Below are positions 41,551 to 50,056 of a stretch of 64,000 bases of DNA, piece by piece. Below the pieces are notes generated by a model. That model did not search any database and was not told the origin of the DNA. It was given only the letters and a program-made list of their open reading frames with translations. Every line of letters begins with the position of its first letter. Position 1 is the first letter of the stretch. Origin of the DNA: a bacterium (GTDB lineage Bacteria; Actinomycetota; Acidimicrobiia; Spongiisociales; Spongiisociaceae). Both the position numbers and the translations under genes were made by a program. The DNA is taken from contig JAPPFW010000034.1 in the NCBI GenBank assembly GCA_028821575.1, positions 43,794 to 107,793 of the forward strand, read 5' to 3'.

Positions 41551-42474
41551 TTACGACCGAGGGGTCGCTGCCGGCACGCACACCCCGCAGGCGACTTCGG
41601 CGCCGTAAGCCTGCCGGGCGGCTGTTTCGTCCTCCGGATGTTGGTACTGCGGCGTGTCGTAGCGCGGCGTGCGATGGTCGACCGGTTCCCGAGCCTCCCG
41701 CTTCCACCCGGTCTCCCACGAGTAATCCAGATCCACGATCTCACCCGGAGAGTCGAGAGTGTCGAACAGCGCCAAGGCGTCTCTCATGATCTGGGTCTGG
41801 AGTTCCGGCCTTTCGGGTGGTCCACAGGTGTGTCCCAGCGGGAAGTCGGTGAAAGCGGCCCTCGGCGGGTTGGCGGAGGCGGTAATCGACCGGGCGCTGG
41901 TCATCGACAGGGTGGGAACGCCCTTCTCCTCGATCGCTCTGCAGATCAGCCCAACTGACTGGTGGCACACCGGTCAGACGGGAACGAGCAGGACCGCGTC
42001 CACCTCAAGTTCGAGGGTCCGCTCCACCAGAACCGGGATCAACTCGGACCCCAGCCGCCGCTGGGAGTAGATACCCCCCATGAAGGTCAACGCCAGCGCG
42101 GCAAGCTCACCGACCGTGCCCTCCGCCACCAGTGTCCGCAACGTGTCGATGGGGAAGATCACGTTGGGATCCTGGCGGGCGTCGGTCTGGTCGTAGGCGA
42201 AGTGGGTCACCCGGAGGTCCCGGGTGTCAACGTCGGTGGGGATCTCCCGATGGGTGACATCGTCCTTGTGGGTGAACGCCACCTGGCCATTGCGGTAGAT
42301 GCCTCCCGAGGCGATCATCCCGAGCCGGGCTTCTGACAACGGCTTGCGGAGCGGCACCCAAGAGGGCAGATCCTCGTTCGACGCCCACCGGTAGGGCCGG
42401 TAGCCGAGCCGGCTGTAGGCCTCCCTGGTCAGAGCGATGTAGTCGACAGGCTCTCGATCGGGTTCCACGCTCAC
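41551..42474 (-). CDS. GrdB-family reductase, probable selenoprotein with in-frame UGA
   Basis: Start at GTG 42474, which overlaps the DUF3151 stop as GTGA. The frame runs to TGA at 41974-41976 and then continues open to the stop near 41551, 307 residues in all. The family is glycine/sarcosine/betaine/D-proline reductase component B. Family stretches lie on both sides of the UGA: MIASGGIYRNGQVAF, REIPTDVD, DPNVIFPIDTLRTLVAEGTV and VDAVLLVPV before it, then PVCHQSVGLICRAIEEKGVP and PPRAAFTDFPLGHTCGPPE after. The junction reads V-P-V-U-P-V-C-H-Q. Cys-containing relatives, as I recall them, read CPVCHQ, so the UGA sits at the redox-active position of a UxxC pair. No frameshift or other stop is present. 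A premature stop is the alternative. Confidence 0.75.
41944..41973 (-). promoter_or_regulatory. SECIS-like hairpin just downstream of the UGA
   Basis: On the mRNA, CAGUC (+13 to +17 after UGA) pairs with GGCUG (+23 to +27) around an AGUUG loop (41947-41961). The loop distance of 18 nt from UGA and the G near the start of the loop agree with the loose bacterial SECIS consensus. The stem is only 5 bp with one wobble, so this is suggestive and was not folded by program. Confidence 0.35.
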
Positions 42475-42923
42475 AGTGTAGAGCCGTCGACCAGCGGCCA
42501 ATCAGGATCCAGCTGGAGTAGGAACTCGGCACACCTCGACTCCTCGTCGGCTTCGCCGATCCAGCCAGCCATCCTCCGCAGTCCGTCCAAGCATCGCAGG
42601 AAACCCCGGTTGGACTCGTCCGACCACCTGACCAACTGCGTACCCCGCCAGCCGTTCTTCCTCAGAGCGTCCAATCCCCGGTGGTAGCCGACGCGGTAGT
42701 ACGCGTAGGCCTCCATGGCGACCAGTGTCGACTTGAATCGGCCCGGCTCGCATATGGCCCCCAATCGCGCCCACGCCTCCGGCAAGTCGGGGTGTTCGGA
42801 CAGGATCACGGCCAGTCCATTGGGGCTTGCGGCTTCGATGCGCGCAAGCAACCGGGGATCAGGTGCCGGCAAGACAACCTTGGGCCTCCCCCCGATGCTC
42901 AGATGAACCTGCTCGCTCGCCAT
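42471..42923 (-). CDS. DUF3151 family protein
   Basis: ATG 42923 gives 150 residues starting MASEQVHLSIGGRPKVVL. DUF3151 is an actinobacterial family of unknown function. Hallmarks here are LSEHPDLPEAWARLGAI, AMEAYAYYRVGYHRGLDALR and NGWRGTQLVRWSDESNRGFL, with a C-terminal ESRCAEFLLQLDPDWPL. The repeat-like helices resemble TPR folds. Its stop overlaps the start of the GrdB-family gene, so the two are translationally coupled, a hint to a shared role that I cannot specify. Confidence 0.88.
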   Translation of the reverse strand: MASEQVHLSIGGRPKVVLPAPDPRLLARIEAASPNGLAVILSEHPDLPEAWARLGAICEPGRFKSTLVAMEAYAYYRVGYHRGLDALRKNGWRGTQLVRWSDESNRGFLRCLDGLRRMAGWIGEADEESRCAEFLLQLDPDWPLVDGSTL

Positions 42924-43579
42924 GAGGCTCAGCGTAGTGCGCAAGCCTCTCCCAGCCCACGGCCGACCTTGTGCGGCTGCCATCCGTCGGAGCCGGTACA
43001 GCCCGGGGGTGCCAACAGACCCACCCGGGTTGAACAACCCGCATCTCGGAATGTAACCCCGGGTGCCATATCTGCCCTCTTCGGAGTGGCTTCATACCGG
43101 GGACCGGACAGGTCCCCGGCGTCACTTTGATGAACCGAATGACCACAGGCCCGAGGCTGCGAGCCACCGCTGTAGACCTCACCGATGCACGCGCTCGCCA
43201 GCGCCAAGGTATGGCAACACCCCAACCACGATCTCGATCTACCCAGAGGTGTCACTACGACGTTCGTTCAGAGAACTGGTCCCATACATTCCGCAGGACA
43301 AGTCAGCGGGCTCGAGATCCCGCTTCGCGTCACAGGCCTAACGCACCATGACAAGTAGCTGCAAACATCACCGGCCCGGTGTTGCGTTGACCTGACTGCA
43401 GGGATCAGAATCGTCGGAGCCGACCTTCTCAGGGTTAGCGGGACACGCTTGGAGCCTCGGAAATAGCGCCGGGGGTATGCCCGCTGGAAGTCCGGCCCCG
43501 TTCCGGCGTTCTCGAGGGGGGACTGGTTAAGGGTTCGGAAAGTCCCCGGTATCTATACCAAACGCCCTTGATCGGTGCT
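42924..43579. other. 656-bp intergenic region with one strong hairpin
   Basis: Lies between the end of the heat-shock operon and the DUF3151 start. I see no gene: frames are short and without family likeness. A 9-bp perfect stem is annotated separately at 43097-43119. The rest should hold the DUF3151 promoter and the 3' end of the hspR transcript. Confidence 0.4.
43097..43119. terminator. GC-rich hairpin, possible terminator of the heat-shock operon
   Basis: CCGGGGACC and GGTCCCCGG form a perfect 9-bp stem with a GGACA loop. It lies about 460 bp downstream of the hspR stop and 170 bp upstream of DUF3151. No T-run follows on either strand, so its role is uncertain. Confidence 0.45.
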
Positions 43580-43990
43580 CTAACCGGACAGGTCGGGGAG
43601 GCCCATCGCATCGCGGCGGACAAGAATCTCGGTCCGCCGGGAGCGTCTCGCCTCCTGAATCGCCACGGTCGCGGCCTCCTCCAGCGCCTTCAGTTGCCGA
43701 CGGAGGCGCCGGACCTCGGTGCGGAGAGCCTCGTTCTCCGACTCGAGCTGCATGATCCGCTTCACGCCCTCGATGTTGATGCCTTGGCTGGTCAGATCCT
43801 GGATCAGAGAAAGGCGCTCGAGGTCGGCGTCGGAGTAGCGACGGGTACCCCCTGGTGTCCTGAACGGCTCGATGAGACCCCGGCGCTCGTAGATGCGCAA
43901 CGTCTGCGGATGCATCCCGGCCAGGGACGCCGCCACGGAGATCACGTAGACGGCTTCCAACTCTGTGGGTATCCGTTTCTTCGCCATCAT
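43580..43990 (-). CDS. hspR: Heat-shock repressor HspR, MerR family
   Basis: Start at ATG 43990 with GGGAAGG upstream; 136 residues. The MerR-type HTH is VYVISVAASLAGMHPQTLRI followed by YERRGLIEPFRTPGGTRRYS, the typical HspR wing. A leucine-type coiled coil follows (about 70-105). HspR represses the dnaK operon with DnaK as co-repressor in actinobacteria. It is the last gene of dnaK-grpE-dnaJ-hspR, 13 bp after dnaJ, so repression is autoregulatory. A canonical HAIR operator was not found by eye upstream of dnaK. Confidence 0.93.
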   Translation of the reverse strand: MMAKKRIPTELEAVYVISVAASLAGMHPQTLRIYERRGLIEPFRTPGGTRRYSDADLERLSLIQDLTSQGINIEGVKRIMQLESENEALRTEVRRLRRQLKALEEAATVAIQEARRSRRTEILVRRDAMGLPDLSG

Positions 43991-44003
43991 GCCTTCCCTT
44001 CTC

Positions 44004-45104
44004 TCACAGGTTATCGCGCGGGTTCCCCGTCTCGTACCGGTCCCTGAACTCCTCGAGCATCTTGCGGGCATCCTTCGGGAGCTTGGACGGGACCGTCACC
44101 TGGACGGTCACGAGCAGGTCGCCCGGCCGTCCCCGGTCCCTGCGGACCCCCTCCTTGCGTACCCGGAAGGTCCTACCGGACGAGGTCCCCGCCGGGATCT
44201 TCAGCGTCACCGGACCGTTGAGGGTCGGCACCTTCACCTTCGCGCCCAGCGCAGCCTCGGTGAATGTCACCGGAAGCTGCAGGAGGAGATCGTCACCGTT
44301 ACGGGAGAAGACCGGATGCTCCGCCACTCGCACCTCGACCAGCAGATCGCCCGGAGGTCCTCCCCGGACTCCGGGGGAGCCGCGCCCGCGGAGCCGGATG
44401 GTGTTCCCGTCCTTCACGCCGCGGGGAATCCTCACCTTGATGGTCCGAGCCCTCCGCTCCCGACCTCTGCCCCGACACTTGGAGCAGGGGGAGTCCAGGG
44501 TGCGTCCCGAGCCGCTGCACTGCGGGCAAGGGTTGGTGAAGGAGAAAAAGCCCTGGTTGGAAGCGACGGTCCCGGTACCTCCACAGCCCGCGCACACGTC
44601 GAACGACGTACCCGGCTCCGCGCCTCCACCCCCGCACCGGCTGCAAGCTTCGGGGCTCTCGATCCGCACCGAGGCCGTGGTGCCCTTGATCGACTCCTCG
44701 AAGGTCATGTCGAGCGTGGCGGTGACGTCGGCTCCCCGTTGCGGACCTCGCCGTCCGCCCCGAAACCCGAACAAGTCACCAATCCCGCCGGCACCTCCAA
44801 GTAGGTCCTCAAACCGAACATGCTGGCCGCCGAACGGGCCATGCCCGCCGCCGGATCCACGGAAGGCTCCGGCGCCCATGGACCGAACCTGGTCGTATTC
44901 CTTCCGCCGGTCCGGATCGGAAAGCACCGAGTAGGCCTCCGACACCTCCTTGAAACGCTCGGACGCCTTCGGATCGTCAGGATTGGCATCGGGGTGCAGC
45001 TTCTGTGCGAGCCGGCGGTACGACTTCTTGATCGCGGCCTGTTCCGCGTCCTTGTCCACCTCCAAGAGACGGTAGAAGTCCTTCTGGAGCCAGTTGCGGT
45101 TCAT
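44004..45104 (-). CDS. dnaJ: Chaperone DnaJ
   Basis: The 366-residue co-chaperone has a J domain with the HPD motif in AQKLHPDANPDD (about 34-45), a Gly/Phe-rich linker (GHGPFGGQHVRFEDLLGG) and four CxxCxGxG-type zinc motifs: CSRCGGGG, CAGCGGTG, CPQCSGSG and CSKCRGRG. The C-terminal peptide-binding domains are complete. It is the operon-type DnaJ1 that works with DnaK and GrpE. GrpE lies 19 bp upstream. Confidence 0.96.
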   Translation of the reverse strand: MNRNWLQKDFYRLLEVDKDAEQAAIKKSYRRLAQKLHPDANPDDPKASERFKEVSEAYSVLSDPDRRKEYDQVRSMGAGAFRGSGGGHGPFGGQHVRFEDLLGGAGGIGDLFGFRGGRRGPQRGADVTATLDMTFEESIKGTTASVRIESPEACSRCGGGGAEPGTSFDVCAGCGGTGTVASNQGFFSFTNPCPQCSGSGRTLDSPCSKCRGRGRERRARTIKVRIPRGVKDGNTIRLRGRGSPGVRGGPPGDLLVEVRVAEHPVFSRNGDDLLLQLPVTFTEAALGAKVKVPTLNGPVTLKIPAGTSSGRTFRVRKEGVRRDRGRPGDLLVTVQVTVPSKLPKDARKMLEEFRDRYETGNPRDNL

Positions 45105-45123
45105 CGACCACCACCCATCGCGA

Positions 45124-45750
45124 TCATTCCTCTGCCTGGTCCTCCGCGGCCGTCTCCTCCGTCCTCGCGGCTTCGTATCCGACCGCGACGAGGCTGGCCC
45201 GGATCACACGCCCGTTGAGCGTGTACCCACGGCGCCACTCGGCCGCCACGACCATCGTGCCGCTTCCCTCACCCATCTGGGCCGCTTCGTGGACGTTGGG
45301 GTCGAACACCTCGCCCAACGCCTCGATCGGTTCCAATCCCTCTCTCGCAAGGGTCGACAGCAGCAGGTCGCGCGTGCCCGTCAAACCTCTGCGGATGTTC
45401 TCATCGGAGGAGGTCCGGGTATCCATGCCCATAGCCGCATCGAGGCTGTCGAGAACCGGAAGCAGCCGGCCCAGGACACGCTCCGAAGCGCGGGCGATCA
45501 TCGCCGCTTGGTCACGCTGGGCGCGCTTACGGTAGTTGTCGAACTCGGCCACCGACCGCTTCCACTTGTCGATCGCCTCCGCGGCGGCCGCCCGGGTCGC
45601 CAGCAACTCACTGATCAGCAGGGCAATCGCCTCGTCGGGATCCTCGGGCAGCTCGAACGCCGGTACCGCCTCTGCGGACTCCTCGGCGGCGGCGCCGTCC
45701 TCGTCCTCGGCGAGGCCTTCCTCGGTCATCTCACCGTGCTCGCCAGTCAC
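45124..45750 (-). CDS. grpE: Nucleotide exchange factor GrpE
   Basis: GTG 45750 is chosen because GGGAGAA lies a few bases upstream; the frame further upstream is antisense-like overlap with dnaK. The 208-residue product has an acidic, disordered N-terminus (EMTEEGLAEDEDGAAAEESA), a long helix, KWKRSVAEFDNYRKRAQRDQ, and the beta domain with NVHEAAQMGEGSG and EWRRGYTLNGRVIRASLVAV. It releases ADP from DnaK. It lies between dnaK and dnaJ as usual. Confidence 0.93.
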   Translation of the reverse strand: MTGEHGEMTEEGLAEDEDGAAAEESAEAVPAFELPEDPDEAIALLISELLATRAAAAEAIDKWKRSVAEFDNYRKRAQRDQAAMIARASERVLGRLLPVLDSLDAAMGMDTRTSSDENIRRGLTGTRDLLLSTLAREGLEPIEALGEVFDPNVHEAAQMGEGSGTMVVAAEWRRGYTLNGRVIRASLVAVGYEAARTEETAAEDQAEE

Positions 45751-45778
45751 GGCTTCTCCCTGCCTCCGCAACCGGACA

Positions 45779-47617
45779 TCACCGGTCCTCCTCGTCTTCG
45801 ATGATCTCCGCCTCGACGATGTCCTCGGCGTCGTCCATGTCTCCGCCCGGGCCCGCGCCTGCCTCTGCATGCTCGGAAGCCTGGGAGGCGTACATCTTCT
45901 GGGCCAGAACCTGGGATGCCCGGAACGTGTCCTCGATCTTCGACTGGATGTCCTCAGCAGTGGCCGACTCGTCTTCCGCGGCACTCCGCAGGTCGGACAG
46001 AGCGGAATCTATGCCGGCCCGCTCGTCCTCGTCGAGTTGGTCGCCGTGCTCCTCGAGCAGCTTCTCGGTCTGGTTGACCACCTGTTCGGCCTGATTGCGG
46101 GTGTCCGCCAACTCGCGCCTCTTGGCATCCTCCTCCGCGTAGCGCTCGGCGTCCTCGACCATGCGCTCGATCTCGTCCGGAGACAGAGCGGTCCCGCCGG
46201 TGATGGTCATGGCCTGCTCCCTCCCGGTGCCGAGATCCTTGGCGTTCACCGACACGATCCCGTTCGCGTCGATGTCGAAGCTCACCTCGATCTGCGGCAT
46301 GCCCATCGGGGCCGGAGGGATCCCGGTCAGGTTGAACCTGCCGAGACTCTTGTTGTCGTGGGCCATTGGACGCTCTCCCTGCAGCACGTGGATCTCCACC
46401 TCGGGCTGGTTGTGGGCAGCGGTGGTGAATATCTCGGTCCGCTTCGTGGGAATCGTCGTGTTCCTCTCGATCATCTTGGTCATCACGGCGCCCTTTGTCT
46501 CGATCCCAAGGGTGAGCGGCGTCACATCGAGCAGGAGGATGTCCTTGACGTCGCCCGTCAGGACCCCGGCCTGCAGGGCGGCGCCGGATGCCACCACCTC
46601 GTCGGGATTGACACCCCTGTGCGGATCCTTTCCGGTCAGTTCCCTCACGAGATCCTGGATGACAGGCATGCGCGTGGAGCCACCGACCAGGACGACATGG
46701 TCAATCCCCGCAGTCGTGACACCTGCGTCTGCAATGGCGCGCTTGAACGGACCCTTGGTCCGGTCGGCCAGGTGCTCGGTCATCTTCTGGAACTCCGAGC
46801 GGGTCAACTGCTTCTGCAGGTGCAACGGGCCAGCCGAGGTGGCGGTTATGAAGGGCAGGTTCAGGTCGGTCTCGGGGATGGTGCTGAGCTCGATCTTGGC
46901 CTTCTCGGCTGCTTCCTTGAGCCGCTGGACAGCCATCCTGTCCGAACCCAGGTCCACTCCGGTCTCGGTCTTGAACTCGGCGACGAGCCAGTCGATGATC
47001 GCTTGGTCCCAGTCATCCCCGCCCAGTTGCGTGTCCCCGCTCGTGGACTTGACCTCGAAGACGCCCTCCCCGATCTCGAGGATGGAGACATCGAACGTGC
47101 CTCCCCCGAGATCGAAGACGAGGATGGTCTGGTCGGACTCCTCCTTGTCGAGCCCGTAGGCCAGCGCGGCGGCGGTGGGCTCGTTGACGATGCGAAGCAC
47201 CTCGAGCCCGGCTATCTGGCCGGCCTCCTTGGTGGCTTGCCGCTGGGCATCGTTGAAATAGGCGGGAACCGTGATCACCGCCGAGTTGACGTCGCTGCCC
47301 AGGTACGCCTCGGCGTCCCGCTTGAGCTTCATCAGGATCCGGGCCGAGACCTCCTGAGCGGTGTACCGCTTGCGGTCCGCGCGGGCGGACCAGTCGGTGC
47401 CCATGTGACGCTTGACCGACCGGATCGTGTTGTCGGGATTGGTGATGGCCTGGCGTTTGGCAACCTCGCCCACCATCACATCCCCGTCCTTGAAGGCAAC
47501 CACCGACGGGGTGGTGCGCCCACCCTCCGCGTTGGCGACCACAGTCGGCTCACCACCCTCCAGCACGGCTATGACGCTGTTGGTGGTGCCCAGATCAATT
47601 CCGACGGCCTTGGCCAT
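45779..47617 (-). CDS. dnaK: Chaperone DnaK (Hsp70)
   Basis: The 612-residue Hsp70 is complete. The N-terminus is [20 protein letters not shown]; phosphate loops include [17 protein letters not shown] and [17 protein letters not shown]. The substrate domain contains [20 protein letters not shown], and the lid ends in an acidic tail ([14 protein letters not shown]). It lacks the 24-residue subdomain insertion typical of Gram-negative DnaK, consistent with an actinobacterial protein. It is the first gene of the heat-shock operon. Confidence 0.97.
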   Translation of the reverse strand: MAKAVGIDLGTTNSVIAVLEGGEPTVVANAEGGRTTPSVVAFKDGDVMVGEVAKRQAITNPDNTIRSVKRHMGTDWSARADRKRYTAQEVSARILMKLKRDAEAYLGSDVNSAVITVPAYFNDAQRQATKEAGQIAGLEVLRIVNEPTAAALAYGLDKEESDQTILVFDLGGGTFDVSILEIGEGVFEVKSTSGDTQLGGDDWDQAIIDWLVAEFKTETGVDLGSDRMAVQRLKEAAEKAKIELSTIPETDLNLPFITATSAGPLHLQKQLTRSEFQKMTEHLADRTKGPFKRAIADAGVTTAGIDHVVLVGGSTRMPVIQDLVRELTGKDPHRGVNPDEVVASGAALQAGVLTGDVKDILLLDVTPLTLGIETKGAVMTKMIERNTTIPTKRTEIFTTAAHNQPEVEIHVLQGERPMAHDNKSLGRFNLTGIPPAPMGMPQIEVSFDIDANGIVSVNAKDLGTGREQAMTITGGTALSPDEIERMVEDAERYAEEDAKRRELADTRNQAEQVVNQTEKLLEEHGDQLDEDERAGIDSALSDLRSAAEDESATAEDIQSKIEDTFRASQVLAQKMYASQASEHAEAGAGPGGDMDDAEDIVEAEIIEDEEDR

Positions 47618-47665
47618 ACGAGTCTCCTCTTTCTATTGAGTCAGGTAATTCTCAGTGTCTCCGTT

Positions 47666-47687
47666 AGGTATAACCTGAGTCATACCT
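47666..47687. promoter_or_regulatory. Inverted repeat in the dnaK promoter region
   Basis: AGGTAT and ATACCT flank a 10-bp centre (AACCTGAGTC) about 50-70 bp upstream of dnaK. It is not the HspR-type CTTGAGT-N7-ACTCAAG operator, although isolated GAGTC/GACTC half-sites occur here and at 47636-47642. It could be a lineage variant or a different operator. Confidence 0.35.
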
Positions 47688-47965
47688 TATCATATTCCTC
47701 CTAATCACCCTGTTCATGGCCAGGGTGCCACCGGCTCTCGCTCGCGCCTGCCCCTCGCGGTCTGTTGGAGCTGAGGCTCCCTGCACCGCGTTAGCGGATG
47801 CCCTCCGCGACGCCGGAGGGACCGGTGTGAACACGGTGGTGGCCACCGGCCTCTCACACGATCTGGTGAGTGCTCAACATAAGACTGCAATAATTAACAG
47901 ATGCTAGCTTGACTGACACTGTTCATCCATGGCATGATGAACTCGGTCATCCGGGGAGAGACAAC

Positions 47966-48124
47966 ATGTCCACCGCCACCGAAGGTTACGCAGATGCCAA
48001 GGCGTCGGAGGCGTTGGCCAAAGCAGAAGCCGGGATCGAGAAGGCCATCAACCGGTTGGTTCGTTGGATCGTCGGCACGGCGATAGCTCTGGGCAGCATC
48101 CTGGTGGCAATCGACCGTCTGTAG
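47966..48124 (+). CDS. Small coiled-coil plus membrane-helix protein
   Basis: ATG 47966 with GGAGAG upstream gives 52 residues: MSTATEGYADAKASEALAKA, then a helix and LVRWIVGTAIALGSILVAI as one membrane segment. The arrangement of a charged amphipathic helix followed by a short C-terminal membrane helix recalls XhlA/DUF1640-type small proteins. No function can be given. It stands alone, divergent from dnaK by about 350 bp. Confidence 0.5.
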   Translation: MSTATEGYADAKASEALAKAEAGIEKAINRLVRWIVGTAIALGSILVAIDRL

Positions 48125-48255
48125 ACCGAACCGGATCGAGCACGCAGGCCAACCAGCGGCTGGTCATCGTGACGGGTCCGCCACCAGGAGGCCGGTCGCC
48201 CGCGGAACGGGGCATGACACGACGACACGCGTCGCCCGCGCCCTGAGGTAAGGGG

Positions 48256-48735
48256 TCAGATCTCCCGGTGCCTCCGGCTGGAGATAACGCCGGTGTCGAA
48301 ACCGGCCAGATTGAGACGCCCCGAGAAGCGGGCGTGCTCGATCTTCAGGCAGCGATCCTGGACCACTTCGAGTCCGGCGTCGATGGCCGTCCGGGCGGCC
48401 TCGTCGTGGCGGAGGCCCAACTGGAACCAGACCACCTTGGCCTCGATCGCGATGGCCTCGTCGACCACTCCCGGCAGCGCCGAGTGCTTCCTGAATATGT
48501 CCACGATGTCGGGAACCTCGGGAAGAGAGGCCAGCGAGGGATAGCACTTCAACCCCAGGATCTCGTCGTACATCGGGTTGACGGGGTAGACCCTGAGATG
48601 GGTCCTAATGATGTAGGTTGCGACGAAGTTGGAGGCTCGCAACTCGTTGCCCGACACGCCGACCAGGGCGACCGACTCGGCCTCCCGGATGATCCGCAGA
48701 CGCGTCCTGGGATCGGCTTCCAGCACTCTGGTCAT
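48256..48735 (-). CDS. CoA-binding domain protein (YccU-like)
   Basis: The 159-residue protein is one Rossmann-type CoA_binding_2 domain: ESVALVGVSGNELRASNFVA, HLRVYPVNPMYDEILGLKCY, SLASLPEVPDIVDIFRKHSA and AKVVWFQLGLRHDEAARTAI, with a Cys in QDRCLKIEH. Proteins of this family bind CoA but their role is unclear. It overlaps the metY stop by 4 bp (ATGA), so it belongs to the metX-metY operon and could handle acetyl- or acyl-CoA in that pathway. Confidence 0.88.
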   Translation of the reverse strand: MTRVLEADPRTRLRIIREAESVALVGVSGNELRASNFVATYIIRTHLRVYPVNPMYDEILGLKCYPSLASLPEVPDIVDIFRKHSALPGVVDEAIAIEAKVVWFQLGLRHDEAARTAIDAGLEVVQDRCLKIEHARFSGRLNLAGFDTGVISSRRHREI

Positions 48736-50015
48736 GATCCGCTCCCCAATGCCTGGTCAAGGTCCCAGATTATGTCCTCTATGTTCTCCAGCCCAACTGA
48801 GATGCGGATCATGTCGGTCCCGACCCCGGCGGCGTCCCGTTCCTCGGGGGGTACCTGCTGGTGAGTGGTGCTGGCGGGATGTATAACGAGCGTCTTGGCG
48901 TCTCCGACGTTGGCGAGGTGGCTGGCCAACTCCACCCGCTTGATGAAGGACACTCCCGCCTCGTAGCCGCCGGCGATCCCGAAGGTGAACACCGCCCCCG
49001 GCCCGGCCGGCACGTACTTTCGGGCTAGGTCGTAGGACCCGTGGGATGGAAGACCGGGGTAGGAGACCCATGAGATGCGGGCGTCGTTCTCGAGGAACTC
49101 CGCCACCGCCTGCGCGTTGGCGACATGCCGTTCCATGCGAATCGATAGCGTTTCCAGTCCCATCAGAAGCAGGAACGAACTGAACGGTGAAAGGACCGAG
49201 CCGACATCACGGAGCAGCTCCATCCGGGCCTTCATCAGGTACGCGTACTCCCGGAAGTTCTCCCAGAACCGGAGGTTGTGATAGGCCGGGGATGGCTCGA
49301 CGATGGCGGGGAAGCGCCCGTTGTCCCACGGGAACAGACCGTTCTCGACGATGACCCCGGCGATCACGGTTCCATGCCCGCCGATGAACTTGGTAGCCGA
49401 ATGCACCACCACGTCCGCCCCGTGCTCGATGGGGCGGCATAGGGCCGGCGAGGCGAAGGTGCTGTCGACAACCAACGGCAGGCCGTAGGAGTGGGCGAGG
49501 TCGGCAATGGTCTCGATGTCAAGGATGTCGCCGCCCGGATTCCCGATCGTCTCACCGTAAACCAGCCGGGTCCGGTCCGTGATGGCAGCCTCGATCGCGT
49601 CCGTGTCGTTGGTGTCGACGAAAGTGGTCTCGATGCCCATGCGCCGGAGCGTCACGTCGAACTGGGTGTACGTACCGCCGTAGAGCGCCCTGTTGGCGAT
49701 CATGTGGTCACCGGCCTCGCAGACGGTGAGGATCGAGAGGAGCTGGGCGGACATCCCCGAAGCGGTAGCTAGGCCGCCCAGCCCACCCTCGAGAGAGGCC
49801 ATGCGCTCTTCGAAGGCGGCGTTGGTGGGGTTGCTGATGCGGGTGTAGATGTTGCCGAAACTCTGGAGCGCGAACAGGTCGGCCGCGTACTGCGGGTCGT
49901 CGAAGACGTAGGAGGTGGTCTGGTAGATGGGCATGGCGCGCGAACCGGTCTCCGGATCCGGCCTCTGGCCGGCATGGATCGACCGCGTGTCGAAGCCGAA
50001 CGTGTGCTTACTCAT
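48732..50015 (-). CDS. metY: O-acetylhomoserine sulfhydrylase
   Basis: The 427-residue PLP enzyme makes homocysteine from O-acetylhomoserine and sulfide. The N-terminus ([20 protein letters not shown]) and [12 protein letters not shown] are typical. The PLP Lys is in [14 protein letters not shown]; Tyr/Arg of the adjacent subunit come from [20 protein letters not shown]. Length 427 rather than about 390 supports MetY over MetB. It follows metX by 41 bp. The start could also be GTG 50021. Confidence 0.92.
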   Translation of the reverse strand: MSKHTFGFDTRSIHAGQRPDPETGSRAMPIYQTTSYVFDDPQYAADLFALQSFGNIYTRISNPTNAAFEERMASLEGGLGGLATASGMSAQLLSILTVCEAGDHMIANRALYGGTYTQFDVTLRRMGIETTFVDTNDTDAIEAAITDRTRLVYGETIGNPGGDILDIETIADLAHSYGLPLVVDSTFASPALCRPIEHGADVVVHSATKFIGGHGTVIAGVIVENGLFPWDNGRFPAIVEPSPAYHNLRFWENFREYAYLMKARMELLRDVGSVLSPFSSFLLLMGLETLSIRMERHVANAQAVAEFLENDARISWVSYPGLPSHGSYDLARKYVPAGPGAVFTFGIAGGYEAGVSFIKRVELASHLANVGDAKTLVIHPASTTHQQVPPEERDAAGVGTDMIRISVGLENIEDIIWDLDQALGSGS

Positions 50016-50056
50016 GACCACCTGCTCGTCGCGTGTTCAGGGAACATTCCCCATGG

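Noticed and set aside
41974-41976. Treating the UGA as a simple stop with two separate genes
   Set aside because: The second frame would begin at a GTG inside the conserved VCHQSVGL motif with no ribosome site; the two parts form one family domain.
45536-47704. Long plus-strand frame opposite dnaK and grpE
   Set aside because: It is antisense to strongly conserved chaperone genes and its translation is unlike any protein; high GC3 keeps the opposite frame open.
47716-47907. 63-codon plus-strand frame upstream of the small coiled-coil gene
   Set aside because: No ribosome site, no conserved pattern, and it lies in the probable dnaK promoter region.
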